Source: Neisseria montereyensis (GTDB lineage: Bacteria; Pseudomonadota; Gammaproteobacteria; Burkholderiales; Neisseriaceae). Taken from it: 64,000 nucleotides of DNA. The notes under the pieces were generated by a model, which was not told the origin of the DNA, did not search any database, and saw only the letters and a program-made list of their open reading frames with translations. The translations under genes and the position numbers were made by a program. Where the stretch lies: the NCBI RefSeq assembly GCF_024834045.1, contig NZ_JANUXW010000007.1, positions 44,219 through 108,218 on the forward strand, read 5' to 3'. Positions 1-8,114 of this stretch are shown in pieces (the stretch's first letter is position 1; every line of letters starts with the position of its first letter).

Positions 1-287
1 CTCATCTGCACCAATCCATCTGACAGGCGAGTAAAAGCAACGTCGGCAATATAGGCACCTTCTTTCAACATTGCCGACTGGTCAGGCGACAACGTAAGCA
101 GCAGGCGGTTTTGTTCGGGGTATACGTCTACGGCAAAATCCGCCACAACGTCGGTGCCAAATTTTGGCCGTATCCGGGCAAGAGCATCTACTCCGGATAG
201 GGCAGAAATGCCGTAGTCGTCCAAAATATCGAACAACAGCGTAATTTCTACGGTTTCGCCGCGCTTAAAGATTAAAGGTTTGTTCAT
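1..287 (-). CDS. Phage tail-region protein, partial (C-terminus outside window)
   Basis: An open frame starts with ATG at 287 and runs off the window start, giving about 95 residues beginning MNKPLIFKRGETVEITLLF. The visible part alternates short hydrophobic and polar stretches and looks like a beta-sandwich, similar in style to small Ig-like proteins encoded next to tail-tip genes (inference from pattern only). It is the last gene in phage order that can be seen, 49 bp downstream of the 337..570 gene. I see no strong Shine-Dalgarno sequence. No specific function can be assigned; a virion or receptor-binding accessory role is a guess from position. Confidence 0.6.
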   Translation of the reverse strand, partial: MNKPLIFKRGETVEITLLFDILDDYGISALSGVDALARIRPKFGTDVVADFAVDVYPEQNRLLLTLSPDQSAMLKEGAYIADVAFTRLSDGLVQM

Positions 288-336
288 TTCGTGATTTTAG
301 ATTTTAAAATGCCGAAACAGGCATACAAGAGGTTCA

Positions 337-570
337 CTACACCGGAATATCCGTAACGTCCAAATCGGGAGCCGGCCCAAGAATTTTATTAGTGCGCTTA
401 TCATAAAATACGCTCTGTCCGTTGCTGGCTTGCCCGTTTAAAACAATGTTTCCGCCGCCGTTAGCACGGGCAGCAAAACTGCCGCCGCCCAAGTCGCCCG
501 TAATTTTGGCAATGCCACGTTCTTCGCGGTTAAAAATCGCGTTAAACTGCTGTAAAAGGTTCATTTTCAA
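337..570 (-). CDS. Hypothetical small phage protein in tail module
   Basis: A 77-residue protein with a basic, helix-prone start (residues 1-22) followed by a glycine- and asparagine-rich middle containing GGGSF and GGGNIVLNG, which should be beta-structured. It starts 5 bp after the stop of the 576..2447 tail-tip gene, so the two are almost certainly co-transcribed and co-translated. There are no signal peptide, membrane segment or cysteines. I do not recognise a named family. Its place at the distal end of the tail cluster suggests a tail-tip or host-interaction accessory. Confidence 0.65.
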   Translation of the reverse strand: MKMNLLQQFNAIFNREERGIAKITGDLGGGSFAARANGGGNIVLNGQASNGQSVFYDKRTNKILGPAPDLDVTDIPV

Positions 571-575
571 ATCAC

Positions 576-2447
576 CTAATCATCTAAATAGCGGTTAATC
601 ACCACTGTTTGCAATACACGCGGGGCATCATTTTCAATATCGACAGCCATCGTTACACCCGTTACCACGCCTTGCCATGCCCCTGTCGGCTCCTGTATCT
701 GCCAAATCTGCCCCAATTGCGCCAACGGCAAGGCGTATTTATCGGATACGGGTAAGGTTACGGTCTCGGTTTTGTGCGTGCCTGTATCGCTCAATGCGGC
801 CACCCCCGCCGCCTGAAGCACCGGCATATCGGTATAAAGCGGCCCGGTAACGGCGGCCGCTCTCGGCTCTCGGTTGCCCGTCCTGCGATACACATCGGCA
901 CCTTTGCCTTTTGCATGGTCGGCATACACAAAGACACCGCCTGCAAGTGGCTTGACATTACGGTTACCGCTAATATTAAGGATAACGGACGCAGGCACGG
1001 CAACATCGGGCGAGGCTTCGGCAACTTCCCACGCCGATTTTTTCCATCGGGGCTTGATGTTGATTTCCGGCGTCCCCGGACGGCTCTCAACAAATGCCCC
1101 CGCCGCTTGTGCCAATTCCTGCAAAACCATCATCGGCGTTTTGTCGGTTGACGCATACACATCCGCAGGAATTAGCCAATCCGCAGCTTGCCAATCGGTT
1201 AATCTGACACCCGTGTTTTTAAGTTGTGTATCGGCAATTTGCCGCGCATAGATAGGCGCATCAAACACACCGCCCACCTGTACGGCGTAGCTCTCACCTA
1301 AACGGGCAGTAACACTACGGCCTGATACCGTGTAGCTTTTTTGGCCAAATGCACGGTTATCGCGGTACTCCTCGGCGAGTATCACAAACAATCCGCCATT
1401 GATATTAACCGTGATCACGGCCTCATTGCCTTTCGCCCGGCCATCCATATTCAGTTTTGCAAAATCATCGGGCGGTACCGTTACCGTGCCCTGCCAGCAA
1501 TATCCGCCCATATCAGTGGTAAACGACGCCGATAACAACTCAAGCGGCGTATTATTATCAAATGATGACGACACAGTATTAACTATCATATAAGCCCTTG
1601 TTAACGGGGTTTTTAACTCTGGGTAACACGTAAACGGGATTGGGATACTGTCGGCACTGTGTCCGACAACACGGCGGCGGAAACGCAACGGCATTGCATC
1701 CGACGGCGGACGTAATCCGCACACATAAGTGTTGTCGGGCTGCGTCGGCAAATCAGGCTCGACGGGGATTTCATACCATTCGCACGGCACGGCCAATGCC
1801 GGCAGGCTTACCGATTTTGAGCAGGCACCGATTGCTGCCCTGGCAGCAACATAAACCTCTAACGAGTATGCCTTGCTTTCAGACGGCCTGAATTGATGTA
1901 ATCCACATTTTCTTACGGCCACCGCAACGCCTGATTGTTGGTGGCCACATCTTGCCAAAGACGCACTACCCGACATATTAGGCCGGGTCTCACGCCTCAA
2001 ATCCGCCATACCGCTGATATTGGCCACCGCATCGCCGGCATATAAAACGGCAGGGGAATAGCTGCTGTTTTGACCACGCCTTAAACTCACCATACCCTGC
2101 ACAGCCGCCTGCATACAGGCCGCCATATCCACCGCATCCAGATATACACCGCGATAATCCAATGCAACGGGGCGGCTGTTTGAAAATCCGCTCCGAACGA
2201 CTGCACGGGTAGCTGTGGCATGCAAAACAAACCCAAATGAGGCGGAAACCATCGGACGTACAGGGTCGCGCCAAGGGTTATAGCCATAATCGGTGTCGGT
2301 ATCAGGCACAACCTCACCGCCGTCTTGCACATCACCCAACCGCCGCTTAAACGGCAAAGGCAATATTGCGCTGTCACGGTCGGCAGCAATCGGCACGCCA
2401 AACGGCAGCGGCAAAGAATCGGGGGAAGTTGTGGGGGTATCGCTCAT
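576..2447 (-). CDS. Putative tail tip / hub-like protein
   Basis: A 623-residue structural protein. The N-terminal half (about 1-290) is proline-rich with many short beta segments and several cysteines. The C-terminal half (about 300-623) contains the stretch FVILAEEYRDNRAFGQKSYT followed by a VSGRS motif, and ends with a region rich in ASVILNISG-type strands. This resembles the domain order of hub or tail-tip proteins that close the tail tube, but I base that on pattern and position, not on an alignment. It lies downstream of the tape measure and the 1184-residue tail protein, as central tip proteins do in long-tailed phages. The start at 2447 gives a short unstructured N-terminus (MSDTPTTSPDS). 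Confidence 0.6.
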   Translation of the reverse strand: MSDTPTTSPDSLPLPFGVPIAADRDSAILPLPFKRRLGDVQDGGEVVPDTDTDYGYNPWRDPVRPMVSASFGFVLHATATRAVVRSGFSNSRPVALDYRGVYLDAVDMAACMQAAVQGMVSLRRGQNSSYSPAVLYAGDAVANISGMADLRRETRPNMSGSASLARCGHQQSGVAVAVRKCGLHQFRPSESKAYSLEVYVAARAAIGACSKSVSLPALAVPCEWYEIPVEPDLPTQPDNTYVCGLRPPSDAMPLRFRRRVVGHSADSIPIPFTCYPELKTPLTRAYMIVNTVSSSFDNNTPLELLSASFTTDMGGYCWQGTVTVPPDDFAKLNMDGRAKGNEAVITVNINGGLFVILAEEYRDNRAFGQKSYTVSGRSVTARLGESYAVQVGGVFDAPIYARQIADTQLKNTGVRLTDWQAADWLIPADVYASTDKTPMMVLQELAQAAGAFVESRPGTPEINIKPRWKKSAWEVAEASPDVAVPASVILNISGNRNVKPLAGGVFVYADHAKGKGADVYRRTGNREPRAAAVTGPLYTDMPVLQAAGVAALSDTGTHKTETVTLPVSDKYALPLAQLGQIWQIQEPTGAWQGVVTGVTMAVDIENDAPRVLQTVVINRYLDD

Positions 2448-2465
2448 AAGGTGTTTTCAGACGGC

Positions 2466-2885
2466 CTAGCCGCTTTCGGGGACGGCAGGGCGCACAAAAT
2501 CATAGGCTACCGGCTCGTATTGCTTTTTGTGGTCTACGGCCAATACCAAATATTCGCGGTCGGGATTGAGACGGTCGAGCAAATATGTACCGTCGGGGCG
2601 ACTCCAAGTATCGCGCACCACCTGAAAGGCACCGCGCTCAAAGAGGATAATTCGCCGCTCTGCCGGCTGCCCACCTACCGTTAAAATACCGTCACCACGT
2701 CCGGCAATAAAACCATTGCCATGAGTACGGCCATAGTAATTGGCAGTATGAGATTTGACTGTGCCAAACAACGGCTTCGGGTGACGGGGTCGACTGAATA
2801 CCCCAACATGGCTTTTAACCGCTAAAAGCAATGGCTGTTCATGTTGGGGTCGGCTGAAAATAGCCACACGGGACTTAAACAGCAT
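2466..2885 (-). CDS. Tail-associated protein with 20-residue repeats and carboxypeptidase-regulatory-like domain
   Basis: A 139-residue protein in two parts. Residues 4-43 are two tandem 20-residue units starting KSRVAIFSRP and KSHVGVFSRP, with the start of a third (KSHTANYYGR). Residues about 67-135 form an Ig-like fold of the carboxypeptidase regulatory type (GILTVGG, RRIILFERG, WSRPDGTYLLDRLNPDREYLV), a module common on phage tail and adhesion proteins. It starts 3 bp after the stop of the 2889..3839 gene. The likely role is at the tail tip or in contact with the host surface (inference). I cannot tell whether the repeats bind sugar, protein or the tail itself. Confidence 0.65.
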   Translation of the reverse strand: MLFKSRVAIFSRPQHEQPLLLAVKSHVGVFSRPRHPKPLFGTVKSHTANYYGRTHGNGFIAGRGDGILTVGGQPAERRIILFERGAFQVVRDTWSRPDGTYLLDRLNPDREYLVLAVDHKKQYEPVAYDFVRPAVPESG

Positions 2886-2888
2886 AGT

Positions 2889-3839
2889 TTAAATTTCCCA
2901 CGCGGTGCAATTAAGTAAAAAACAATCCCGACCAACTTGACTGTGGTTGGTATTGAATTTAACAAATCGATCACCGCTATCATCAAGATTATCAAAAAAT
3001 GACAATTCTTCTATTGACGGCAGCCTTTCGCGGATACCAAGCAACCCCGGCAGTTTGCCGCGCATACTGTAATTATTGTCACTGCCCAACGAATAATATT
3101 CTAAAACAAATATTTCAAATGCCGTAAAACCGCCCGAAATGGGATTGGGGTAAGGTTCGCCCCGCCCTTTGTTCATTGCTCCGCCACCGATACATGGTAC
3201 ATTGAACCCTAATTGATCGTATGAAGCAGCCAAGGCCATTTGTCCAGTATTGATTTGACTACCCGATAATTGACCAAGAATCATATCGCCAATGCCAACT
3301 TCGTTACTTGATATAGATTTATTAGTACCCGTAGACTGGATAATAATACAGTTGCGGCTATCACTCGGAGCAACACTGGGAAAATCACCAAAATACAAGA
3401 AGACTGAGCCGTTGACGTTGAAGTAACTACTTCTCACAACCAAGCAAAAGCCACGCCCATGCCCGACCAATAGCCACTGCGCGCTATTTCTGTTATCCGG
3501 CAAAACCGAAAAATAGTATGAGGAAGAACCGACGCCGAATTTTTTTTGCCCCGTATTTTTTGCCGACATCTCATGATATCCAACTACATCTACAGCACGG
3601 GGATACTGGTTATCAACGGACAGCCAACATTTACTGGCTTTTTCATGTTTGCTTCTAAATGCGATATAGCTGCCGTCTTCATAGGCCGACTCCCAACCCA
3701 ACGCCTGTTTATCGCCATATCCCGTTACCAAACAGGCTTTCAAAATGGTTTTCAAACTGCCAGCAGTAGCAGTAAGTTGCGGCGCCCCCTCATCGGTCGA
3801 CTGAAACAAAGTAACCGGGACACGTTCGGTTTTAAACAT
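2889..3839 (-). CDS. Conserved-looking phage virion protein, function unknown
   Basis: A 316-residue protein opening MFKTERVPVTLFQSTDEGAP, a start style seen in structural proteins of Mu-like siphoviruses. It is rich in aromatic residues, glycine and serine with no helix-rich stretches, suggesting an all-beta fold. It has several cysteines but no signal peptide or membrane segment. The Shine-Dalgarno AAGGCGG lies before ATG 3839. A 200-bp gap with two hairpins separates it from the upstream 4041..7595 gene, so it may depend on read-through or its own promoter. A receptor-binding or tail-decoration role fits its place but is not shown. Confidence 0.55.
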   Translation of the reverse strand: MFKTERVPVTLFQSTDEGAPQLTATAGSLKTILKACLVTGYGDKQALGWESAYEDGSYIAFRSKHEKASKCWLSVDNQYPRAVDVVGYHEMSAKNTGQKKFGVGSSSYYFSVLPDNRNSAQWLLVGHGRGFCLVVRSSYFNVNGSVFLYFGDFPSVAPSDSRNCIIIQSTGTNKSISSNEVGIGDMILGQLSGSQINTGQMALAASYDQLGFNVPCIGGGAMNKGRGEPYPNPISGGFTAFEIFVLEYYSLGSDNNYSMRGKLPGLLGIRERLPSIEELSFFDNLDDSGDRFVKFNTNHSQVGRDCFLLNCTAWEI

Positions 3840-3930
3840 GATTTAATCCGCCTTTAAAATAAATTTAGATAGCTGATTTTCGCGCCGATTGGCGGAATAT
3901 CCCCGATGAGGCGTTTCATTCATGACAAAG

Positions 3931-3959
3931 GCCGTCTGAAATATTTTCAGGCGGCCTTG
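3931..3959 (-). terminator. DUS-type inverted repeat between tail genes
   Basis: An AG-DUS (AGGCCGTCTGAA) is followed after a short AT loop by its near inverse TTTCAGGCGGCCTTG. The pair can form a stem of about 11 bp and lies between the 4041..7595 and 2889..3839 genes. Such paired DUS commonly act as terminators in Neisseria. One position in the second arm differs from the consensus. Confidence 0.6.
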
Positions 3960-3968
3960 TTTAGAAAG

Positions 3969-4013
3969 CCCCCAGCCTTGCGACTCCGGTACGCGCACCG
4001 GCAAGACAGGGGG
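3969..4013 (-). other. Strong structured element after the 1184-residue tail gene
   Basis: CCCCC at 3969-3973 pairs with GGGGG at 4009-4013. Inside, CTTGC (3976-3980) pairs with GCAAG (4001-4005), and CGGT (3987-3990) pairs with ACCG (3997-4000). It lies 28 bp beyond the stop at 4041. On the minus strand only a short CTTTCT tract follows, so it is not a textbook intrinsic terminator by itself. It may work with the adjacent DUS hairpin or stabilise the mRNA end. Confidence 0.55.
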
Positions 4014-4040
4014 AGTTGTTGGGATAATTATAACATGATG

Positions 4041-7000
4041 CTATGGCTGCTCATCAATAACCGTATTGCCACGCAAACAGGCGGAAAAACCATCGCGCTC
4101 CGTCTGCTTAACGGTAGTCGGTTGGACTGCACGCAAAATCCACACAGGGGTGGGCGTGCCGTAAGTATTAAAGCGCACACAGTTACCACTCGCCCAACCA
4201 CCGCCGAAAGACAAATGATTAATGGTGAAATACGGCTTGCCGGTTGCCGGATTGGTCGGCGCTAAATCGCCCAAAGTATCGCCCTTGGCAATCAAACCCA
4301 GTCGCTCCCCGTATAGTTCATACTGGTCGGTGCCGATGAATCGCAACAGCCAACGCTCGGTAATCGCACCATTGCTGGTAAGCTTAATCGGGTAGTTTTT
4401 GACATCCAAGCGCGACAAAATAGGATTGCCGCGTATATCATCCGCCCAAACATTATCCCAAGTCTGCTGCGAAAACGGCTCTGTTGCACGCACCAACAAA
4501 TCACCACCGATTAAGGCACTGGATATATAGGTAGACTCCTTGGGATAATCACGGCCAACCGGGAACTGCAATTTAAGCGTGCCGGAAATATCTACCCCCA
4601 TAACGCGGTTTTCCTCTTCCCACGCCTGCACTGCGGTCAGTGGGTAGGTGTAGTCCGATAAGTCCAACGGGTCGGCAAATGTAATCGTACCGGCTGTTAA
4701 ATCATAGCTGTATTTGTCGGCCAGCACATGCTTACCCTTGGCATCCACCAAACCAATGCGGTCACTATTTTGACGGTCAAGCTGTACGGTTTGGCCGCCA
4801 GTAAACACGCTGCCTAAATCTTGCTTGATACGGTTGCCGATCACAATCATATCGCCCTTGCGGTATACCGGGACACGCCCGTCAGACGGCAGGCGCACAG
4901 AATCGATGCCGATAATGCTGGAATCTAACGGGATATTGTCTTGACTCACACAGTTAAAACGCAAGGTATCCGGGTAAAACAACTCACCACCCTCAACGCT
5001 GAAAAACCCTGTTTCATAGTGGATTTTGCCTTTTAGCTCTCCGTCAATTTCGCCCAAAGCATTCGACCGCCCGGTCAGCGTGCGCACTTGGCCGTCTGAA
5101 CCTGTTTCGGTTGCATACACGGTAAAGCTTTCGGGCTTGATTGGTGCTGCAGGTGTACGTCCGACAAAATTGCCGATTTTTGTTTCCGGCTGTCCGATAA
5201 TACCTGCAATGATTTTAACCGTAACAAGATTAATGGATATATCCGACATCACAATCTCACCGGTGGCCGTATTAAGATTGCCGATTAAGTCGCCCGTGCC
5301 GGTTTGGTAGTCCCAGTTTTTGTACAACTGCCCGCCACGCTCAATGATTTTTGTATCACCGGCGCTAAACGCCCATGTATCCGGCACAACCCGGCTTCCG
5401 GCATATCCGCCGCGCAACACATTAAAACTCATAGTCGGCACGGTTTCGGTTTTTTCTACCGCCCGCACTGTTTCAGACGGTATTACAGTAGCAGTGGCCG
5501 ATACAAACGTCGCCGTAAAATCATCTAACTCATATTCTTGGCCACGGATATTTATTTTTTTTGCACCCGCACCGATTTCAGCCAGCGCGTCTTGATAACC
5601 ATAAGCGGCAATTTTAAAGGCGGACGCAGGCAACACAATGGCACCGTCAGCATAATTAATGCTTGCCCCATCCAGCACTTTACCGCCCATCACCAAACCG
5701 CCTTGGCCGTTATCGCCAATTTCGGCCACAAACGATTGGCTGTCGGATTGTCGGGTTGTATCCTCATATTCATATCCGCCAAACACTGGCCCTGCACCGA
5801 TTTTTATCCGGGTGCGGCGCACACCGGAAACCGAAACCCGCACCACCGTTTTCATGTTCAGCGACCCCGGGGCGGTTTTGCCGGCAGACAAGCGCAAAGT
5901 GCCTTGGGTACTACTCTCTAGCGCTGTTGTAACGGGCGAATCAGTGTACTCTTGCCAGTTAATACGCACTGTTGACGCATTAATACCAGACGACACCTTT
6001 ACGCGCCCGGCATCGTATAACACATCGCCTTCCGCATGCCCGGTTAACTTACCGGTACCGTTATCGGTAGCAGTTTTGGCTTCGCCATCATTCCAGTTCA
6101 TTGTCAGCGTGCCGGGCTTAATCCGCCCGGCCTGTTGCCTTGGATACGTTGCCCAACCGGATACACTCTGCGCCACGGAATCCGTGCCCGCTTTATCGGC
6201 CTGAAAAGTCGTATAGTCCGACACAGGCGACCACGCAAACACAAGGTTAGTACCTACATCGGGCAAACTTGGCAACGATACGACTGCCGAGCCGGTTGGC
6301 TCTACCGTGCCGCAAGGATTGTTTTCATTGTCACGCAAAATGCCGTCGCCCATATCGCGCAGGGTGTACCACACCCCCAAACTCATAAACGACACGACAA
6401 GACTGCCACGCAAAGGCGCAGGCTGTAACAGCGGTGCCCATTGTGTACCTTGATTGGTATCTTTAATCTCGATATAAGTCGTGTTTCGGATGGCCTTTTG
6501 TGCTGCGCCCGGTACGGCAGTAACAGTCAAAGCATAACTCGGCGGCATATCTACAATCAGGCCGCGCTTATAGTCGATATTCACAATAGCGCCGTCTTTA
6601 ATCAATCGGCCTTGCGCATCATCTTCCCAGCCCTGTATTTTTACCGTACCGGGTATAACGGGATGTTCCAGCCAAATATTGCCCGACACCGAGCCTTCGG
6701 ATTTAAAAATCACGCGCTCGGAACCGGCCGGAACCCATGCCTCGGCAGATACAGGGTATTGGTCGACATACGGAGTCTCTACGGTGGATGTTGGTACCAG
6801 CTTTTCATATATAGTATCCACTCTCAATTCCAGCGCCCCTTTATTCAGGGCTTGAGCGAGCGGCCGCACACCGTAATAAGTGGCCGAATCAGCCACCTGC
6901 GTCTCTAAAATAGCCACACCATTTCCTGCATAACCCTCAACAGGATAAGCGGTGCCGTTGTAGTCATCCGACAAAGGATTGTAAATTTCCATTTTTAAAA

Positions 7001-7595
7001 CCCGACGCTGGATTTCTTTAATCCCACCACCCGGCAACGGAATTTCAAAGGTGCGTATTTCGTGTTCTAAATCCGAAATCCGGAAATATTGATAGCGGAT
7101 AATATTTTTACTTCCCGATGTTTCACGCATTTCCAAACAATACCGTTCGCCGACCGTTGGCAAAGGGGCTTCTACGCGCTGATAAGCCTGTATCATGCGG
7201 ATACCGGCCATGTGCCGCCCGAGTAGGGTCATGCGGCTTTCCACTGTCGGCACGCTATATGCTTCAATTCTCGGCATAATTTCGGCACGGCTCTCGCCGT
7301 AATTACGGGCTTTAAATGCTAAAAATGACACATTATCTGCCTTGGGCGGCTCTGAAATAATAAAGTGCGACCCGTAAAGCGGCTCCGCATCCGGTCGCAA
7401 CACGCCCGGATACAGCAGGCGTGCATCAAAACTGCCCATTGTCCGGTCAACATCGGAAATAGGCGGAAAAATTTCATTATCCTCACCCGTTAGCGGCTTA
7501 CCGACCATCAAACCACCGCCGTCAGGTGTATCCGTCAGGCGTTGGCTTGGATAAATCTGTAAATCCTGCTGGGTTAATCGCGTGGTTTTTGTCAT
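4041..7595 (-). CDS. Large phage tail / tip structural protein
   Basis: A 1184-residue protein, the second largest in the phage. It begins MTKTTRLTQQDLQIYPSQRL and is beta-rich throughout, with many repeats of short strands separated by glycine/asparagine turns; there is no signal peptide, membrane helix or long coiled coil. It follows the tape measure and the 7610..8020 gene, the slot where siphoviruses encode distal tail and central tip proteins. I do not see recognisable catalytic motifs (no lysozyme or peptidase signature). The start at 7595 sits 14 bp after the previous stop. The assignment as tail structural protein rests on size, composition and position. Confidence 0.65.
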   Translation of the reverse strand: MTKTTRLTQQDLQIYPSQRLTDTPDGGGLMVGKPLTGEDNEIFPPISDVDRTMGSFDARLLYPGVLRPDAEPLYGSHFIISEPPKADNVSFLAFKARNYGESRAEIMPRIEAYSVPTVESRMTLLGRHMAGIRMIQAYQRVEAPLPTVGERYCLEMRETSGSKNIIRYQYFRISDLEHEIRTFEIPLPGGGIKEIQRRVLKMEIYNPLSDDYNGTAYPVEGYAGNGVAILETQVADSATYYGVRPLAQALNKGALELRVDTIYEKLVPTSTVETPYVDQYPVSAEAWVPAGSERVIFKSEGSVSGNIWLEHPVIPGTVKIQGWEDDAQGRLIKDGAIVNIDYKRGLIVDMPPSYALTVTAVPGAAQKAIRNTTYIEIKDTNQGTQWAPLLQPAPLRGSLVVSFMSLGVWYTLRDMGDGILRDNENNPCGTVEPTGSAVVSLPSLPDVGTNLVFAWSPVSDYTTFQADKAGTDSVAQSVSGWATYPRQQAGRIKPGTLTMNWNDGEAKTATDNGTGKLTGHAEGDVLYDAGRVKVSSGINASTVRINWQEYTDSPVTTALESSTQGTLRLSAGKTAPGSLNMKTVVRVSVSGVRRTRIKIGAGPVFGGYEYEDTTRQSDSQSFVAEIGDNGQGGLVMGGKVLDGASINYADGAIVLPASAFKIAAYGYQDALAEIGAGAKKINIRGQEYELDDFTATFVSATATVIPSETVRAVEKTETVPTMSFNVLRGGYAGSRVVPDTWAFSAGDTKIIERGGQLYKNWDYQTGTGDLIGNLNTATGEIVMSDISINLVTVKIIAGIIGQPETKIGNFVGRTPAAPIKPESFTVYATETGSDGQVRTLTGRSNALGEIDGELKGKIHYETGFFSVEGGELFYPDTLRFNCVSQDNIPLDSSIIGIDSVRLPSDGRVPVYRKGDMIVIGNRIKQDLGSVFTGGQTVQLDRQNSDRIGLVDAKGKHVLADKYSYDLTAGTITFADPLDLSDYTYPLTAVQAWEEENRVMGVDISGTLKLQFPVGRDYPKESTYISSALIGGDLLVRATEPFSQQTWDNVWADDIRGNPILSRLDVKNYPIKLTSNGAITERWLLRFIGTDQYELYGERLGLIAKGDTLGDLAPTNPATGKPYFTINHLSFGGGWASGNCVRFNTYGTPTPVWILRAVQPTTVKQTERDGFSACLRGNTVIDEQP

Positions 7596-7609
7596 GTTTT
7601 AAACTCTGT

Positions 7610-8020
7610 TTAAATCGTCATTAAATTGATGGTGACGGTGTATTTGTCGCTACCTATTTCAGGGGTGGCATATTGCACGGGTTCGATTCGGGCGAGGGCG
7701 GCATCATGCAAGCGGAATGTCACATCAAATTTGCGCCCGTCATAGTGGGTTAGCTCCATCTCAAGCTCCGGGGTGTCGCTCCAGTCTCTCAATGCAAGTA
7801 GATCACTGCGGTTAATCCACACCCAATCACCGCCCAAAGTTACCGGCCGGCCATTGAGTTTTACCCCTTGCTGGATAACCAAGCCACCCGACAAAGTACG
7901 CTGCGGTGCCGCTTGCGCCACTCTCGACCAATCAAACTCGTCAAGCCAGCGCATATCTTGCGGCAACTGTACGATGTTGCCCGTATCTTTGCGCTTAAGC
8001 TGCCAATAATCGTTGTCCAT
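7610..8020 (-). CDS. Distal-tail-type phage protein
   Basis: A 136-residue protein starting MDNDYWQLKRKDTGNIVQLP. A longer frame extends to 8083, but the ATG at 8020 is preceded by AAAGGAG, while the upstream part overlaps an intrinsic terminator hairpin; I therefore choose 8020. The sequence is beta-rich, with FDWSRVAQAAPQRTLSGGLV and the closing YTVTINLMTI. It sits directly after the tape measure gene, as distal tail proteins usually do. The family is not recognised with certainty. Confidence 0.7.
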   Translation of the reverse strand: MDNDYWQLKRKDTGNIVQLPQDMRWLDEFDWSRVAQAAPQRTLSGGLVIQQGVKLNGRPVTLGGDWVWINRSDLLALRDWSDTPELEMELTHYDGRKFDVTFRLHDAALARIEPVQYATPEIGSDKYTVTINLMTI

Positions 8021-8044
8021 GCTGATACTCCTTTTCCCCATCAT

Positions 8045-8069
8045 AAAAAAAACCCCGCATAATGCGGGG
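8045..8069 (-). terminator. Intrinsic terminator after the tape measure gene
   Basis: On the minus strand CCCCGCAT-T-ATGCGGGG (8069-8053) is followed by eight T residues (8052-8045). This is a textbook Rho-independent terminator placed between the tape measure stop (8115) and the next tail gene start (8020), inside the late operon. Confidence 0.85.
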
Positions 8070-8114
8070 GATAAGTGTTTCACTTAGTCGGGGTGATTTA
8101 AATTATTTTTGGGT

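Noticed and set aside
774-1251. Plus-strand frames inside the tail-tip gene
   Set aside because: Antisense shadows of a clearly coding minus-strand gene with no start signals.
2762-2880. Direct repeats that might be a CRISPR-like array
   Set aside because: Only two diverged 60-bp units without spacers; they encode protein repeats in frame.
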